DNA of 64,000 nucleotides from the NCBI RefSeq assembly GCF_900496995.4, contig NC_044010.1, positions 1,798,001-1,862,000 of the forward strand, in the 5' to 3' direction. The notes beneath the pieces were generated by a model that was given only the letters and a program-made list of their open reading frames with translations, ran no database searches and was not told where the DNA came from. Positions 28,555-40,225 of this stretch are shown here, piece after piece (the first letter of the stretch is position 1; each line of letters begins with the position of its first letter). The translations under genes were made by a program, and so were the position numbers. Source of the DNA: Aquila chrysaetos chrysaetos. Lineage: Eukaryota > Chordata > Aves > Accipitriformes > Accipitridae.

Positions 28555-28925
28555 TGTTGTTTTAGGACTACTGGTCTCCAGAGCAGCCACAGTCTTGCTT
28601 GTGCCTGATCTTGAACCCCATCGTTTTGGACACTGACCATGGACCTGTCTTGTCACTACAGACCTTCCCCACGATCACTGGACTGTCTGACCCTGGTTAC
28701 CCTCACCAGACCCAACCTTGACTTGTGGATTGACTTCCTGGCTTGACCTTGTACTTGCTTCATCATCACAAGCTTATCGGATGATCTGGACTCTTGGTTG
28801 AACTTCGCCCTGGTGTGCTCTGCTCACCTCATTTGGGTATGGTGGAACTAGACCTTGCTTGGTAAAGCTGTTGCCCTGCCGGGCATGTTATTGTCCTCAG
28901 CTCCCAGGTCCCCATCCCTTAGGGT
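28555..28925 (+). repeat. unrecognised dispersed repeat, copy 1
   Basis: This block shares ordered similarity with 30,800-31,085 in the same orientation. Shared landmarks are CTGGCTTGACCTTG, a GGA(C/T)TCTTGG(T/C)TGA segment, a CTGCTCACC...TTTG(G/A)GT segment and CCTCAGCTCCCA. By eye the matching parts are roughly two-thirds identical with several indels. The style (many CTTGACC/CTGGACC motifs) resembles CT-rich interspersed repeats seen in reptile genomes, but I cannot name the family. No terminal repeats or coding capacity were seen. Confidence 0.5.
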
Positions 28926-28929
28926 GCAG

Positions 28930-30795
28930 CTGGCCCTCACTGCTCCCTGACAATACTCAGCTACTAAGAACTCCTTAAAGATGTGCTTCCCAAATTTTAG
29001 GTAAATTAATCCAAGTGCCCCTACACATACTGTTGAAAGACTCTTCATTGTAATGGCACATATTTACTACATCTCCCACCTTGACCTTCATCTCTCAATC
29101 AGGAACTCGCAGTCTAGGTGATGGGAAATGCCAGCGTAGCTCTTTACCAGGACATTCTTCCTTTGTGGTCATAAACACTGTAATACTTAAATATTATTAC
29201 TGGAGTCTAGTACGTCCCACCAATACAAACAGAGCATCCATATTGCATGGCTTCTTATTATAACAGATGGTCTACAAAATCAGGAAGATGCATCTTAAAT
29301 TCACTTTGTACTTTTGAAGGCCTTCTTCAAAACTTTAATAATAAAAAATAAAAACAACTTTCAGACTCCCCTAAATATAAGACAATTTGTGGGATGGCAG
29401 AAGAAAGAGTTTCAGAAAATACACTCTGAACTCCCACTCCACATTAGTGTCTTGTTCTATATTGAATGCTTATAGACTCCCCTCCCTGACAGAGGAGGGC
29501 AGGCATGACCCCTGCTTACAGCCAGCTTCCCAAGGAGGCATGCTTCCCAGCACAGAGACAGAAGCAGTTCAAAGTAGCGGGCTTGCTGTGCTGGAAGACT
29601 GGACAATCCTGACCTAGTTTGTAATCTGAATACAGGGAAACACCTTACTTTTTGTCTTGTGTGCAAAGTTAAACATCCCATTTCCAAAATTCACACACAG
29701 AAAATATTGACCATCTTCCATTCAAAGTTGCCTCATGTTTGGGTAAATGCATTACTTACAATTTAAATGAAAGGTAAGACTAGGGAACGCTCATCAAATC
29801 TGCCTCATTTTCCTGTGTTACCTCTGTTCCAGACAACTACTTCCAATGCTGCCTAGTCCTCGCTGCCTGAAATGGCCTTGTTTTGGGAATCAGCAGCCTA
29901 GAACTAGCAGAAAGTCTGGTGAATGTTTTCCATATGCATGAGCAGCCCAGAATAGACTCCAAACAAAGATGTAACATTTTGAGTCCATAAGGAAAAATAT
30001 TCTGTAATTCTGGAAAGTCTTTCAAAGGCAGAAGAGTCTGGTCTACAGGGAGTGGATGTGCTAAAACTCACCATGCCCCATATGATACTGGACACGCATA
30101 AAAATCTATATCTTCATTGTGCGTAGACATTGGGTTGATCAAAGCAATATTTCTTCAAACACTGAAAGCGCCAGAACTGTGATGGCCCCTGCAAGCCCCT
30201 GACCACTGAGAAGAATGCACTAAAAAGCTGAATGTAAAAACCAAATCGTGTGAATATGAACAACCTGAACAGCTATTTGGTACAGAAAAACTACTTCAGA
30301 TAGTACCTCGTGACAGTAGTAGCTTCTGAATTGTATTATTTCTTAGAATGGTGACTGGGATAAAGATAAATCTTCCCCCTTAAGCAGGGACACTAGACAG
30401 GTAGAGGTGCACAAGGTGACTGTGAGACAGCAAAAAGGCCACTGGTTATTTTCAAGCTTTCTGAAATACGATAATGAAGAAAAGCTTTCCCAAAGTAAAT
30501 GTAAGAGAAGGAGGAGGTAACTTTGGCTATTATGTCTCAGATACAGGGAGACTAGATAAGAGCATGAATCCATCAGGTATCCATGATTGCTGAATAAATG
30601 CATGAATTAAAGTGTCCCAATATATACCAGAGCCTGCCCTGAGCGCATCACCATGCTCTGTGACCTACCTCTTCCTTCCCCATCCAAGGGGCTTGGCCAC
30701 CTGGACCAAGACCAGTTCTGGAATGGCACAGCTGTGGAACTTGGATCAGATGCCGTGCAAAGAGCTGTAAGACACCTTGTCGGAGGCCTCCCAGC
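28930..30795. other. non-coding spacer between repeat copies
   Basis: No gene, transposon terminus or long open frame seen. If the two flanking repeat copies were LTRs this would be the internal region, but it shows no primer-binding site, polypurine tract or protein-like frame. Confidence 0.5.
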
Positions 30796-30799
30796 TTTG

Positions 30800-31085
30800 C
30801 TCAGGGACTGCACTAAGGCTTAGGGCTTCACCTTTGGTCCCTGGCTGTGCCTGGCCTTGTACCACATTTATCTGGAGCCTGACTCACTGACTTGACCTCC
30901 TGGCTTGACCTTGCACCTGCCCTGTCCCTATGGACTTGTGTGGCAATTACTGGATTCTTGGCTGAGCCCTGTTACCTTCACTGGACCTGCCCTGCTCACC
31001 CTGTTTGAGTGCTGTGGGACTGTGCTGCTTTGTCGGTGAGGTCCCAGCCCCTGCCTGCCTTGCTGTCACCCTCAGCTCCCACCTC
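30800..31085 (+). repeat. unrecognised dispersed repeat, copy 2
   Basis: Second copy of the repeat at 28,555-28,925, same strand, about 2.2 kb downstream. Best-matching part is 30,890-31,075, from the CTGGCTTGACCTTG motif to CCTCAGCTCCCA. Sequence is shorter than copy 1. The family is not recognised. Two independent insertions, an old segmental duplication, or fragments of one longer element are all possible. Confidence 0.5.
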
Positions 31086-31089
31086 ATCT

Positions 31090-31496
31090 TTCCTTGCAGG
31101 ACAAACCACTCTTGCTGAGACAGTACACAAAAAAAGTCTCAATACTTTGAAACATCTCGTTGGTGAGATACAAATACTAGGTTTCCTACAGATAAGCATT
31201 ATGATTAAACTGTGATGAAAGAAAATGTCTTTCTTTGAGTCTACAGAAAATTACGTGCAAAGGAGTCCAGAGTTACTGCTCCATGCAGAAAGCAGCCCAT
31301 GTAATGAACATTCCTGCTGACTAAAGCACTGTACGTCGTGTAGGTGGCAGGCTTACTTCAACAGAAAGTGCCAGCCTTCAGCCCACAACTCCCTTCTGAG
31401 GAATTCCCTAAGCAGAGTAACTGTGCTACTTGCACAAGATCTGAGTCATGCCATTGCCCCACCGGTACCACAGCACGGGGGCTCTGCTTTTTTTTT
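31090..31496. other. non-coding sequence before the CR1 insertion
   Basis: Nothing recognisable. It ends in a T10 run next to the 5' breakpoint of the CR1 element. Confidence 0.5.
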
Positions 31497-32335
31497 TACA
31501 AGCTCCAGGAGTGGGCCCATGTGAACCTCATGAGGTTCAGCAAGGCCAAGTGCAAGGTCCTGCACCTCGGTCGGGGCAACCCCCAGTATCGATACAGGCT
31601 GGGGGATGAAGGGATTGAGAGCAGCCCTGCCGAGAAGGACTTGGAGGTACTGGGGGATGAAAAGCTAGACATGAACCGGCAATGTGCACTCGCAGCCCAG
31701 AAAGCCAACTGTATCCTGGGCTGCATCAAAAGCAGGGTGGCCAGCAGGTTGAGGGAGGGGATTCTGCCCTTTTACTCCACTCTGGTGAGACCCCACCTGC
31801 AGTTCTGTGTCCAGCTCTGGGGTCCTCAGCACAGGAAAGACATGGACCTGTCGAAGCAGGTCCAGAGGAGGCCACGAAAATGGTCAGAGGGATTGAACAC
31901 CTCTCCTGTGAGGACAGGCTGAGAGAGTTGGGGTTGCTCAGCCTGGAGAAGAGAAGGCTCCAGGGAGACCCTATTGGAGCCTTTCAGTACTTAAAGGGGG
32001 CTGATAAGAAAGATGGGGACAAACCTTTTAGTAGGGCCTGTTGCGATAGGATAAGGGGTAATGGTTTTAAACTAAAAGAAGGTAGATTTAGACTAGATAT
32101 AAGGAAGAAATGTTTTATAATGAGGGTGGTGAAACACTGGAACAGATTGCCCAGAGAGGTTGTGGATGCCCCATCCCTGGAAACATTCAATGTCAGGTTG
32201 GACGGGGCTCTGAGCAACCTGATCGAGTTGAAGATGTCCCTGCTCATTGCAGGGGGTTGGAGTAGATGATCTTTGGAGGTCCCTTCCAACCCAAACTATT
32301 CTATTATTGTATGATTCTATGATTTTATGATTCTA
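31497..32335 (+). mobile_element. CR1 LINE, 5'-truncated, 3' end intact
   Basis: Non-LTR retrotransposon of the CR1 clade, the dominant LINE of birds. Only the last ~840 bases remain: the end of ORF2 (C-terminal part after the reverse-transcriptase core) and the short 3' UTR. The first frame (about 31,500-31,870) reads CR1-typical segments such as [19 protein letters not shown] and a [16 protein letters not shown] segment. The reading then shifts by one base near 31,866-31,872 into [35 protein letters not shown] and a stop at 32,269. The frameshift fits a one-base deletion. The end (32,313-32,334) is the ATTCTATGATTTTATGATTCTA family of short tail repeats that CR1 uses in place of poly(A). 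No catalytic FADD core is present, so the copy is dead. Frames extending upstream of 31,497 are not part of the element. Confidence 0.93.
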
Positions 32336-32339
32336 AGAG

Positions 32340-35300
32340 CAGCATCAAATGGATTCGCAGAACAGTGGAGGAGGCACAAGAGGGTATGTATATGAATGCA
32401 TATACATATGCATATACATATGAATGCAAACTAGCCCCAGCCAAAATCACACAGTCCTGTTGTGAAAATGTTAACATCTGAGGCCAAATACAGTTCTGGC
32501 ACACTGTGAAGAGCACTGCTGTCATATAGCTGCAAACAACAACAAATGCAAACGATATGCTACACAGCTATAAATCACAGTTTATATGGTAAAGCAATAC
32601 CAGAAGGTTATAACAGCTCAGTCACATCTGTACTGCTACTGCCTAAAGCGCGGTGTCCGAGATGTCCAAGGATGTGGGATTCCAGGAAATACAAAATTAC
32701 ATTGAGAGATGACTCTGCCCACTAACACTTAGGCCATATGATAATAACAGTGTAACAATAAACATCTCCCAATTAAGTATTGTAATACAAAATGGAAATT
32801 CTTATGCTTCCCTAAGAAAGTAAGTTACAGCACAAATGAGGCTATGTTTTGATCTGCTCAAACCAGTGGAAATGTAGAGTAATTCCAGTGACTTCAGCAG
32901 AGCTCCAGAGGATTGACACACCAGTGCAGGTGACATCAGAAACTGGTTAATTGCCCTTTCCATCACTTTGCTTGTTAAGTCTCCATGCAATATACAAAAT
33001 TATCAAACTGTGGCAGAAAAGACTGTTGGGTGGTTTTGCTGCTCAGAGGGTAAACTAAAACACTTCCTGAGGAAGCAAGGCTTGTAAGGACATGTGGGCT
33101 GTTGAAGGAGAATGTGGAAGATTGTGATGTTAGTTTGCTTACAATTTCCTTTCCATTCTCTTTCTTCTCACAATGTTGCTTGAACAGGTTAGCCAGTTTC
33201 AACTATACCTGACACAAGTGACAATATTTCAGAGATATTAACTCCACATAGTTAACATGACAATCACTAGCTGTTGAGGAGAGCCCTTACCAGTGCTTCC
33301 CTGCTGATGGGGAGATGGCAAGGCAAGCTTAGCTCTTCACTGACCCCAGAGAATCCATTCAGGAAGCCATTCTTGAAGCCAATTAGAGGAAGAGCCTCAG
33401 TTCTTTGGTGTCATTATTAGACACCAAAGTTAAACTACCACAAGATGCCAACCGTGTTCCCTTAATTCCAGAATTCATGGAGTTATTTGTCTTCTATTGT
33501 GTTTACTGCTATTCAGACTATATTCTTCTGTAATCATTGACCCATGATAGGCTTTAGCAGGGGATTAGCCAATTCAGACAATAGGTCTGCAAACTGGAAC
33601 TGAGAAAATAACAGCCTCTATTCAGGGAATGCATTTCCAGAATTAGCACTAGACTGTAAACTCTTAGATCTCATGAAATACAACACAATGCTCTCCAGGG
33701 ACCCCATGGAGAAGACGTCTCTTCCTCTACCAACAGCGACAATTTCCTGGCTTTCTTGATGCCTGAGTGGATTGTAGTGATAGTTTCATGTGAGTGAGAG
33801 AGAAGGAAAAAAATGGTGGGAATATGTTTAACAGATCGTTGGACAACAGTTTGAACAGGCTATGCATCTCAGACTCCAGCTGCTGAGATGCAGTTCCAGG
33901 TGTCCATCTTGCCTTAATCTAGGCACAGGTACCCTTTGCCTAGGTTGTCTACAGATTCTACCTGCTCCGAAGGCCCTGCTGGGAAAGTCCATGGATTGAA
34001 TGTACTGGGTTCTTGATGTTGTTGAAGGGCCCAAATAAGACATGGAAACAGCCGATCAGACAGGAAATACTAAGTACATCCATACTCCAGGCAAGTGTAT
34101 ACTTGAATGTATTTCAAAGCACAATAAATGCCTAAGACTTTTCCTTGGCTGTAACAACTGAGTGAGCCCTCAGCCAGGTATTTCTGAGCTCACTTCCACA
34201 AAGAGGGTGGACAAATGCTGGAATCAAGCTTTGAGTCTCAAAGCTGTTCTTAAAATGTAGAGTATGTAGAAGTTCACCCACAAAGTTAAGAGAGACAGGA
34301 ACCAGGAACTTGCAGCAACAATGACCAGCTTGTGAAGGTAAAAACACTGTGGGCCTTGGACTAGGAGTATGACACAGGACCCTCTCATGGAGCTGGGAAC
34401 TCTGAGGCATATATGGAGTTTGAATCTTTTTTTCTGCCAATCAGTGGTAGGTTTTATTTATTTATGGCTTTTTATGTGTTAGAGACCTTGGACTCTACTT
34501 CAGAATGCCATGTCCTGACAATCAGCTGCGGTTACCTCGCTCTTCAAAGGATTTGTGTGTAATGGCAAGAAAGCTGAATGCTGTAATCTGACGACATGGA
34601 GTACAGGGACTGGGCTATTGGTTCTGCAAACTTCACCTTTCGACTCCAGCCATAAACTGAGCTAGATGGAGACACTTGCCTGACAGATGACTGTGGGTAC
34701 TTTATACTAAACCCAACAATTAATTCGGATTCTGGATCACTCAGCTCTGGGTGAGCTACCCTGCTCAGTGACTTACGCTAATAAAACTTTAATATTATGT
34801 CAGAAGCTAGTTAATTTATCCCTGCTGTAGACAAAATACATAAGATCTTGTGGAATGAGTTTGCTGGTTAAATGGCAGGCAGAAAAATGGTACAATGGCA
34901 GCTGAGAGAAGCTTGAAGAAATACCATATCTGAATAAATTTACCAGTACAAGGTTCATTAATAGAAGCTAGACTGAAAAAAAAAACCAAAAAAAAAAACA
35001 CCAAACCAAACCCCTCATAGTTTTGGGAATAGTTACATCTGCACAATATTTAGAGGTCAAGTCCATGAAGAAAATTAAAAAAGATATGCAGCCACTCATA
35101 CTGTCTGTGTGCTCGACTATAGCAGCCAAATTTTATTTCTTATAGTCTTTCATCAAATTCCTGAGCATTCCTCTTTAGCATGAAAAAACAACAGACAGTT
35201 TTCACACTTCTTGTTCAGAAACATGCTGAATATGTTTCACTTCTTTGTTCAAAGATTGACTTCACATGACCTCTTCTGCCCTACTGCCAGAGTCTGGGGA

Positions 35301-36045
35301 TAATATGGTAAGTGCTTTCTGGAATGAAAGGTGAGCAGAAAGATTGGGCTTGGATGGGCTAAGCGAGCTAATGGCTGGGTTATAGTTCTCCAGAAATTGA
35401 TCGGAACAATGCTCAGCCTTGTTTCTAAGTATAAAATAATGCAACAAACCACCCAGGAGATGATGATTGCCACAATGAAATCAAAATCTGATTGAATAAG
35501 GCTCAGATTTCTAGATACTTGCAGCTAAGAAATGGAGTTATTAGTACCTATGTTTTAGGAGCTGTTCTGGAAGAGAAAGGAATCCAGAAGAACTGAGCAC
35601 GCCTACTTACATGATAATTTGAAGTCGGATACCATTAGATGAAGGAGTACATTCTGTTCTGGAGAAGATGAGGTTTTTCAAGGCAGAAGTTCCCCCGCAG
35701 ATTTCCTCTGTCCTGTCAGGCTCTGCATGACTGTTCTTTGTCCAGATGCTGATGTTTTCCAGGTGCTGAAAACAGAGAGATGACACTATTTGCATATGAG
35801 GTAAAAAGATGTAGAGCTGGGACTTGCCCGTCCTGCTTATAGCTCCATCCGTGGTGCTTCAGCCTTGTTCAGTTGCATCAAACATGGCGTTGGCAGAGAG
35901 CGCAAAAATTAGGGGGATGCAGGAAGAGTCACAGACTTCTTCAGTTTAAGGGCACCAGGCAGAGGACTCTTGACCTTTCAGGAGTCACTTCAACATAAAT
36001 GTCTTTCACCTTGCTTTTATCAATAGTACAGCACCTGCTTTACAG
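32340..36045. other. non-coding sequence, no gene seen
   Basis: No supported exon. Small features are an AT-rich ATATGCATATACATATGAATGC stretch (32,376-32,425, quoted here only in part) and interrupted A runs at 34,976-34,998. A TAGACTGTAAACTCTTAGATC-like phrase near 33,650 hints at an old SINE tail but is too short to call. Confidence 0.55.
34976..34998. repeat. interrupted poly(A) tract
   Basis: A10, CC, then A11, followed by CACCAAACCAAACCCC. Low-complexity sequence. Confidence 0.75.
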
Positions 36046-36050
36046 GTACT

Positions 36051-36125
36051 TCACAGAATCATAGAATCGTTTAGGTTGGAAAAGACCTTTAAGATCATTG
36101 AGTCCAACTGTTAAGCTAGCACTGA
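36051..36125 (-). mobile_element. CR1 LINE 3' tail, antisense
   Basis: The + strand begins TCACAGAATCATAGAATCG and continues with GGTTGGAAAAGACC and GATCATTGAGTCCAACTG, which is the reverse complement of the 3' UTR and tail of avian CR1 elements. Only about 75 bases are clear, so it is a severely 5'-truncated insertion in the opposite orientation to the larger copy 3.7 kb away. Similarity may extend a little further right, past GCTAGCACTG. Confidence 0.9.
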
Positions 36126-36129
36126 ACAT

Positions 36130-36975
36130 ATGGTCACCTTCACCATTATCCCATGTAAAATACATTAGTATAAAAGCATGGGCCATGTCTGGGCCTCTTG
36201 CTTGGCTCCAAAACCATGCTTTACTTGTGTGGACTTTGTTTCAAATCAGGAGTATTCTGGGGTCTGGGACTGGTTTTGTTTTGTGTCTTGTTCAACACAG
36301 AGCACGCTGAGACTGCTTAACACATAATAAAATAAATAATAACCCTAAATGAAGAGGAAGCCTTGAACTATGGAAAGAATAAAAGCATTTTCAAAGGTGT
36401 CCTGACAATGTTTTACAGGTTTCAAGCAGCAGTTTGATGGCTCACGATCAAGGTCTGCTCTTTCAGACTCAGCATCTCTCACCCCAACACTTTGAAGTGC
36501 ATCTGAGCCGAAGAAAGCGTTTTGTTTGTTTGCTGCCAGCGCTCGCGGTCACAACAGCAGCATCCCCTTTCCGAGGACAAGAGCCCTTTGTCTCGCAGCA
36601 CATTCAGCCACAGTAAGCGCAGGGGTGAGACCGCACCTCACCTTTTATCCCAATTTCACACATTGGCTTCACAGCATTAATAAATTGGTTTCGTTTGCCA
36701 CACATTTGGCAGGAGAATTTTCTAATAACATTTTTATCCCCTTTGAGAACATGAATCACTCACACGCTGAGTATAAAATTACTTCCCTCCCTCTCCTTAT
36801 TAAAGGCACCGCGCGTTAGCAGGGGTCAGGCACTCAGCCTTGCCAGTGGCAAAGTCAAAACCAAGGGCACGGCTGGGAGGCACGGTTGTAAAGCTCACTG
36901 CTTTTCTTTCTTACGGATGGCGGATAACCTATTTAGCGCTCAGAATATATGGTTTTCTCCAGCTGTCAATCCTAC
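36130..36975. other. non-coding shoulder upstream of CpG island
   Basis: No gene supported. The part at 36,640-36,800 is AT-rich and repeat-free, with motifs such as CATTAATAAATTGG and CTAATAACATTTTTATC, a texture often seen in conserved non-coding DNA. That is only an impression. Confidence 0.4.
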
Positions 36976-36979
36976 CTGC

Positions 36980-37320
36980 TTGGGGGACAGATTGAGAAAA
37001 CGTGTCAGATTTACCGCGCCACTCACGCGGCCGTTCCAAACAAGAAATAAATCAAACGTGCGCAGCAGATGTCCGCCGCTCCCGCCCTCGCAGGGGCCAC
37101 CAGAAGCTTCCCGGTTCCCCTCTCCCCTCACGCCGGCCCCGGCCGCCATCACCGCCTGGGGAAGGTCCGGCGGCTTCCCGCCACCAGGGGGCGGCCGGGG
37201 GCAAACCATTCAATCCCCCCCCGCCTGGGGAAATGGTGCCTTCCCCGCAATGGGCACGCCGGGCTGCCCTCGGGTTCCACCTGAAAGTGGGGGGGGGGTG
37301 TTCGGTGACGAGCAGCAAAT
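36980..37320. promoter_or_regulatory. CpG island, orphan
   Basis: GC-rich block with many CpG dinucleotides (GCGGCCG, CCGCCGC, CACGCCGGCCCCGGCCGCC), in sharp contrast to the AT-rich flanks. Islands of this kind usually mark promoters or developmental regulatory DNA. No exon with a recognisable product is attached: the open frames crossing it on both strands are proline/glycine-rich and reflect base composition. Candidates are an unannotated transcript start, a lncRNA promoter or an orphan island. It contains a CTCF-type site and ends near a G10 run (37,289-37,298). Confidence 0.7.
37181..37192 (+). promoter_or_regulatory. CTCF core motif
   Basis: CCACCAGGGGGC fits the vertebrate CTCF core consensus CCASYAGRKGGC at every position and is followed by GG in a GC-rich context. 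CTCF is the main vertebrate insulator and loop-anchor protein. Binding cannot be shown from sequence alone, but a perfect core inside a CpG island is a good candidate. Confidence 0.6.
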
Positions 37321-37344
37321 GACGGTATTCACGAATTTATAAAT

Positions 37345-38455
37345 GCATCTGGCTTTGATTGCAGGTTTAAAAAGGGGAAAAAAACAACCCACCCACCCAC
37401 TTTTTCTGATTTTTAACATAATTTCTTTTTTTTTTTTTTAAGGGACGTCCTTGTTTGAAAACACACTTTAGCCACCAGAGCCGATTAAGTACAGGACTGG
37501 AGGAGCATGGTATTGTATTGCGAGCGCCATTTTGTTCCAAACCCACACCTCGGTGAAAACGCACCCCTTGAAAACACGGAAGATCTGTCCTCGGATTACC
37601 TTTTCTCCCAAGTTTTTTCCAGACCCTCCCTGCGACGGATGAAGCTGGAGGGAAAGACAAGTAAGGAAACGGCAAGAACTAGCGTGGACGGGGAACTACG
37701 AACTAACCTGTGGGGCCAGGTGGGATCACCCGGCGAGGAGAAGATGGGAGAAGCATGCCCGTCACCTGCCTGAACCCCGGGCATAGATTTCTGTGGTATC
37801 ACAAAAACCTGAGGGGGTGCGCAGGGGAACGAATTCCGCTCACGCCACTCGGGTTTTCTTCGATCACAAGGAGCTTTGGTGGCAAAGTACAGCCCTGTGA
37901 GGAATTTAGACATCTTCAGGTTTGGCGGCTGCTTTGCTGGCGTTTTGGCATATCCTTGAGCGATCTAGATGTTGGTTCTGGGTGGTGGGGTTTTTTTCTT
38001 TTTAATGCGGCCTTTGCCTTTCATTTCTGAATTTTTCATAGGAATATTCACGCAGGAGTGTTACACGGGTATAGCTTGAAGCTGTTATTTCAGTGATGAT
38101 GTCATGCATCCCCCGTGTTACACAAGAACAACACTGTGACACCAAATGTCAGCACATTTTTCACCATTTTGTCCTAATATCGTACTTGTTGTTGCATGGA
38201 ACTTGCCAACAGTTCTTTTAATGATTTTGAATCAACTTGGGGGCGGGGCGGAGTTCATACCCAGCACAGCATGCAAGTTGTTCCCTATCAACATATTCAT
38301 ATTTAAATATAGAAATGAAAGGCCAAATTTAGTGAATACCACCGATAGGCAGTTGTTCGGTAAGTGCCAGTCTTAGTGGGCTCTTTCACTTTTCATATGT
38401 GAGCCTTTGAGGCAGGTTTGTGCTTTTTCTAGCTTCTGAGTCATCAGCAAGAAGA
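37345..38455. other. CpG-containing shoulder, no clear exon
   Basis: Contains (CCCA)n at 37,388-37,400, a T14 run at 37,426-37,439, and a moderately CpG-bearing block at 37,500-37,920 with a donor-like GACAAGTAAGG near 37,656. It could hold a non-coding first exon linked to the island, but no protein frame is convincing. At about 38,083-38,095 there is a CRE/AP-1-like TGATGATGTCATG. Confidence 0.4.
38240..38251 (+). promoter_or_regulatory. double GC box (Sp1-type)
   Basis: GGGGCGGGGCGG holds two overlapping Sp1/KLF sites in otherwise AT-rich DNA, about 1 kb from the orphan CpG island. Function is inferred only from the motif. Confidence 0.4.
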
Positions 38456-38460
38456 GCCGA

Positions 38461-39110
38461 ATGACCAGCTCACAACAAAAATACAATCATCTGAAGCATC
38501 TAGCCTCTTCTCCTGCCGGCATGGAAATAGCAGCCAGCAGGAGAGCCTGCGCTGCAGCTGTCTGGGTTAGGTTTGATTGGTCAGATAAATCACATTGTAT
38601 TGTTTCCATTCCTTTGGCTGAGGGAATGTGTAAGCACTTCAAAACTGAATGCTTATGCATGAGAACTTAAAACTAGTTTACTTAAATGCACACATATGTA
38701 TCTTTGACATTGACTTTTTACAGATTTTCTTGTCAATAAAAGTAAATTGCTTGACTGTTCACAGAAAGTTAAACATAGTCAAAGCGAATTCGTATTTTAA
38801 AATTGTATTTTAGCGTGTGACTGCGTTCAGTGACAACTTTGTCAAAAGAAATGATAAAGTCTTTACTGCTGTGACTCCATGCCAACCACTGCACTGAAGT
38901 AATTTCTCTGAGAGCCCCGAACTTTAAGGAATAGCAGAGCAAACACCGAATGCCTATTTCGGAGCAGAAGACTTGCTGATTTACAGCCAGTTGTGGGTAA
39001 TGGAATTGTCTCAGCTCATCAGAGGATGCAGACACTGTCCAGTTACTTCCCAACTGTGCGAACGCTTTTGTTTCGGCGCTGACAACTCTATACCTTTTCA
39101 CCACTTCTTA
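38461..39110. promoter_or_regulatory. candidate conserved non-coding elements
   Basis: Two adjacent blocks (38,461-38,670 and 38,760-39,110) are free of repeats and have a balanced composition. They keep scattered CpGs in an AT-rich setting and carry SOX-like ATTGT and octamer-like TATGCAT motifs. There is no sustained coding frame with recognisable residues. These are typical properties of distal enhancers, but I see only texture, not conservation. Confidence 0.28.
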
Positions 39111-39114
39111 GGTC

Positions 39115-40220
39115 CTTCTCCAGGTTGATGGAGAAAGCCTTTCGGTGTCCAGCAAAAAATCATGCCTCGCTATCTTTCCCAACTCTTGCACATCCTCGGG
39201 AAGCAATCACAGCTGCTCCACAGAAGGGGTCCCAGCACCTCCTGCCTACCCACCCCCTCAGCACCATGAAGACATTAAAGGAACAGGGGAAGAGAATCAA
39301 AAACCTGAACATTTAGGAGAGTGGCTGGTACAAAACAAGCGAAAGATAGGGGACCATAGGTGGTGTTGGAGTTTTTAGGACAATTATTGATAAGGCATGT
39401 ATGGGAGTACTGATGAATTAACTCGGGGCAGAATACTTGGTGTGTTTCTAGTTTCTCTGTCTTTGCTATGAGTCCCACTTACATGAAGTCCACATGGCAA
39501 CTCCTCCTCCAGCAGACTGAGCCCAAGGGCACCATCAGCTCCCCATCTGCCCAGTCTTCCCATATGGCCACTGCTAAGTGAGCAGCTCCAGTGCAGTGTC
39601 ACTCTGCACTGCTAGCATCAGGCCCTGCTTGGTCCCCCATGGGTTAACCATGACAGGCAGCTTTTCTGGATGCGTCAGTATTGCTGTGACAGTGGCCAAT
39701 AAAGGGACAAAGGTAGGCAGGGGCTAATTCAATTTGTGACATTTAAGATCAATTCTTTTTGCCTGGAGACTCTCGCAGACCTGACTGATGGATGGGGTCT
39801 AATTCGTGTAGCTATTGTAAGGTTACCTCAGTCATGATCTATCCTTGATCAACATGGCTGCTTCAGTCTCTGCTTCCCTTCATGTGTGAAGCAGCTGCCC
39901 TTGTTTTCTGAGGATGTGGGGTGGAACTGACACAATTAAAGGTCATCCTCCATCTGGGAAGAGAAAGTTCTGGTCTACAGTGAAGCACGGGGGCTGGTTT
40001 CCATTTTGTCAGAGTTATGTAATCTCTAAATAAAAAATAATTCCACTGTTCACTACAAGATCTTGTTGCTTAATGCTCCCTAGAAATGGCTGCCAGATTC
40101 CTGTGCGAATGGAGCGTGTACACAGTGTTTTAAAACCTGCATAGATTGGAAGTTCTTTAAATTGTAAATGCAAAGCGTTATTTTATAGAAGGGAATCTGT
40201 TCTTCCAACTGAAAAACATT
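39115..40220. other. non-coding sequence, nothing recognised
   Basis: No gene, transposon or tandem repeat seen. Confidence 0.55.
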
Positions 40221-40225
40221 AGTGC

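Noticed and set aside
28430..31090. ERV with two LTRs
   Set aside because: The related blocks lack clear TG...CA ends, and no primer-binding site, polypurine tract or viral-like frame was seen between them.
36917..37342. 141-codon frame across the CpG island
   Set aside because: Pro/Gly-rich because of base composition; overlapping frames of similar length exist on the other strand.
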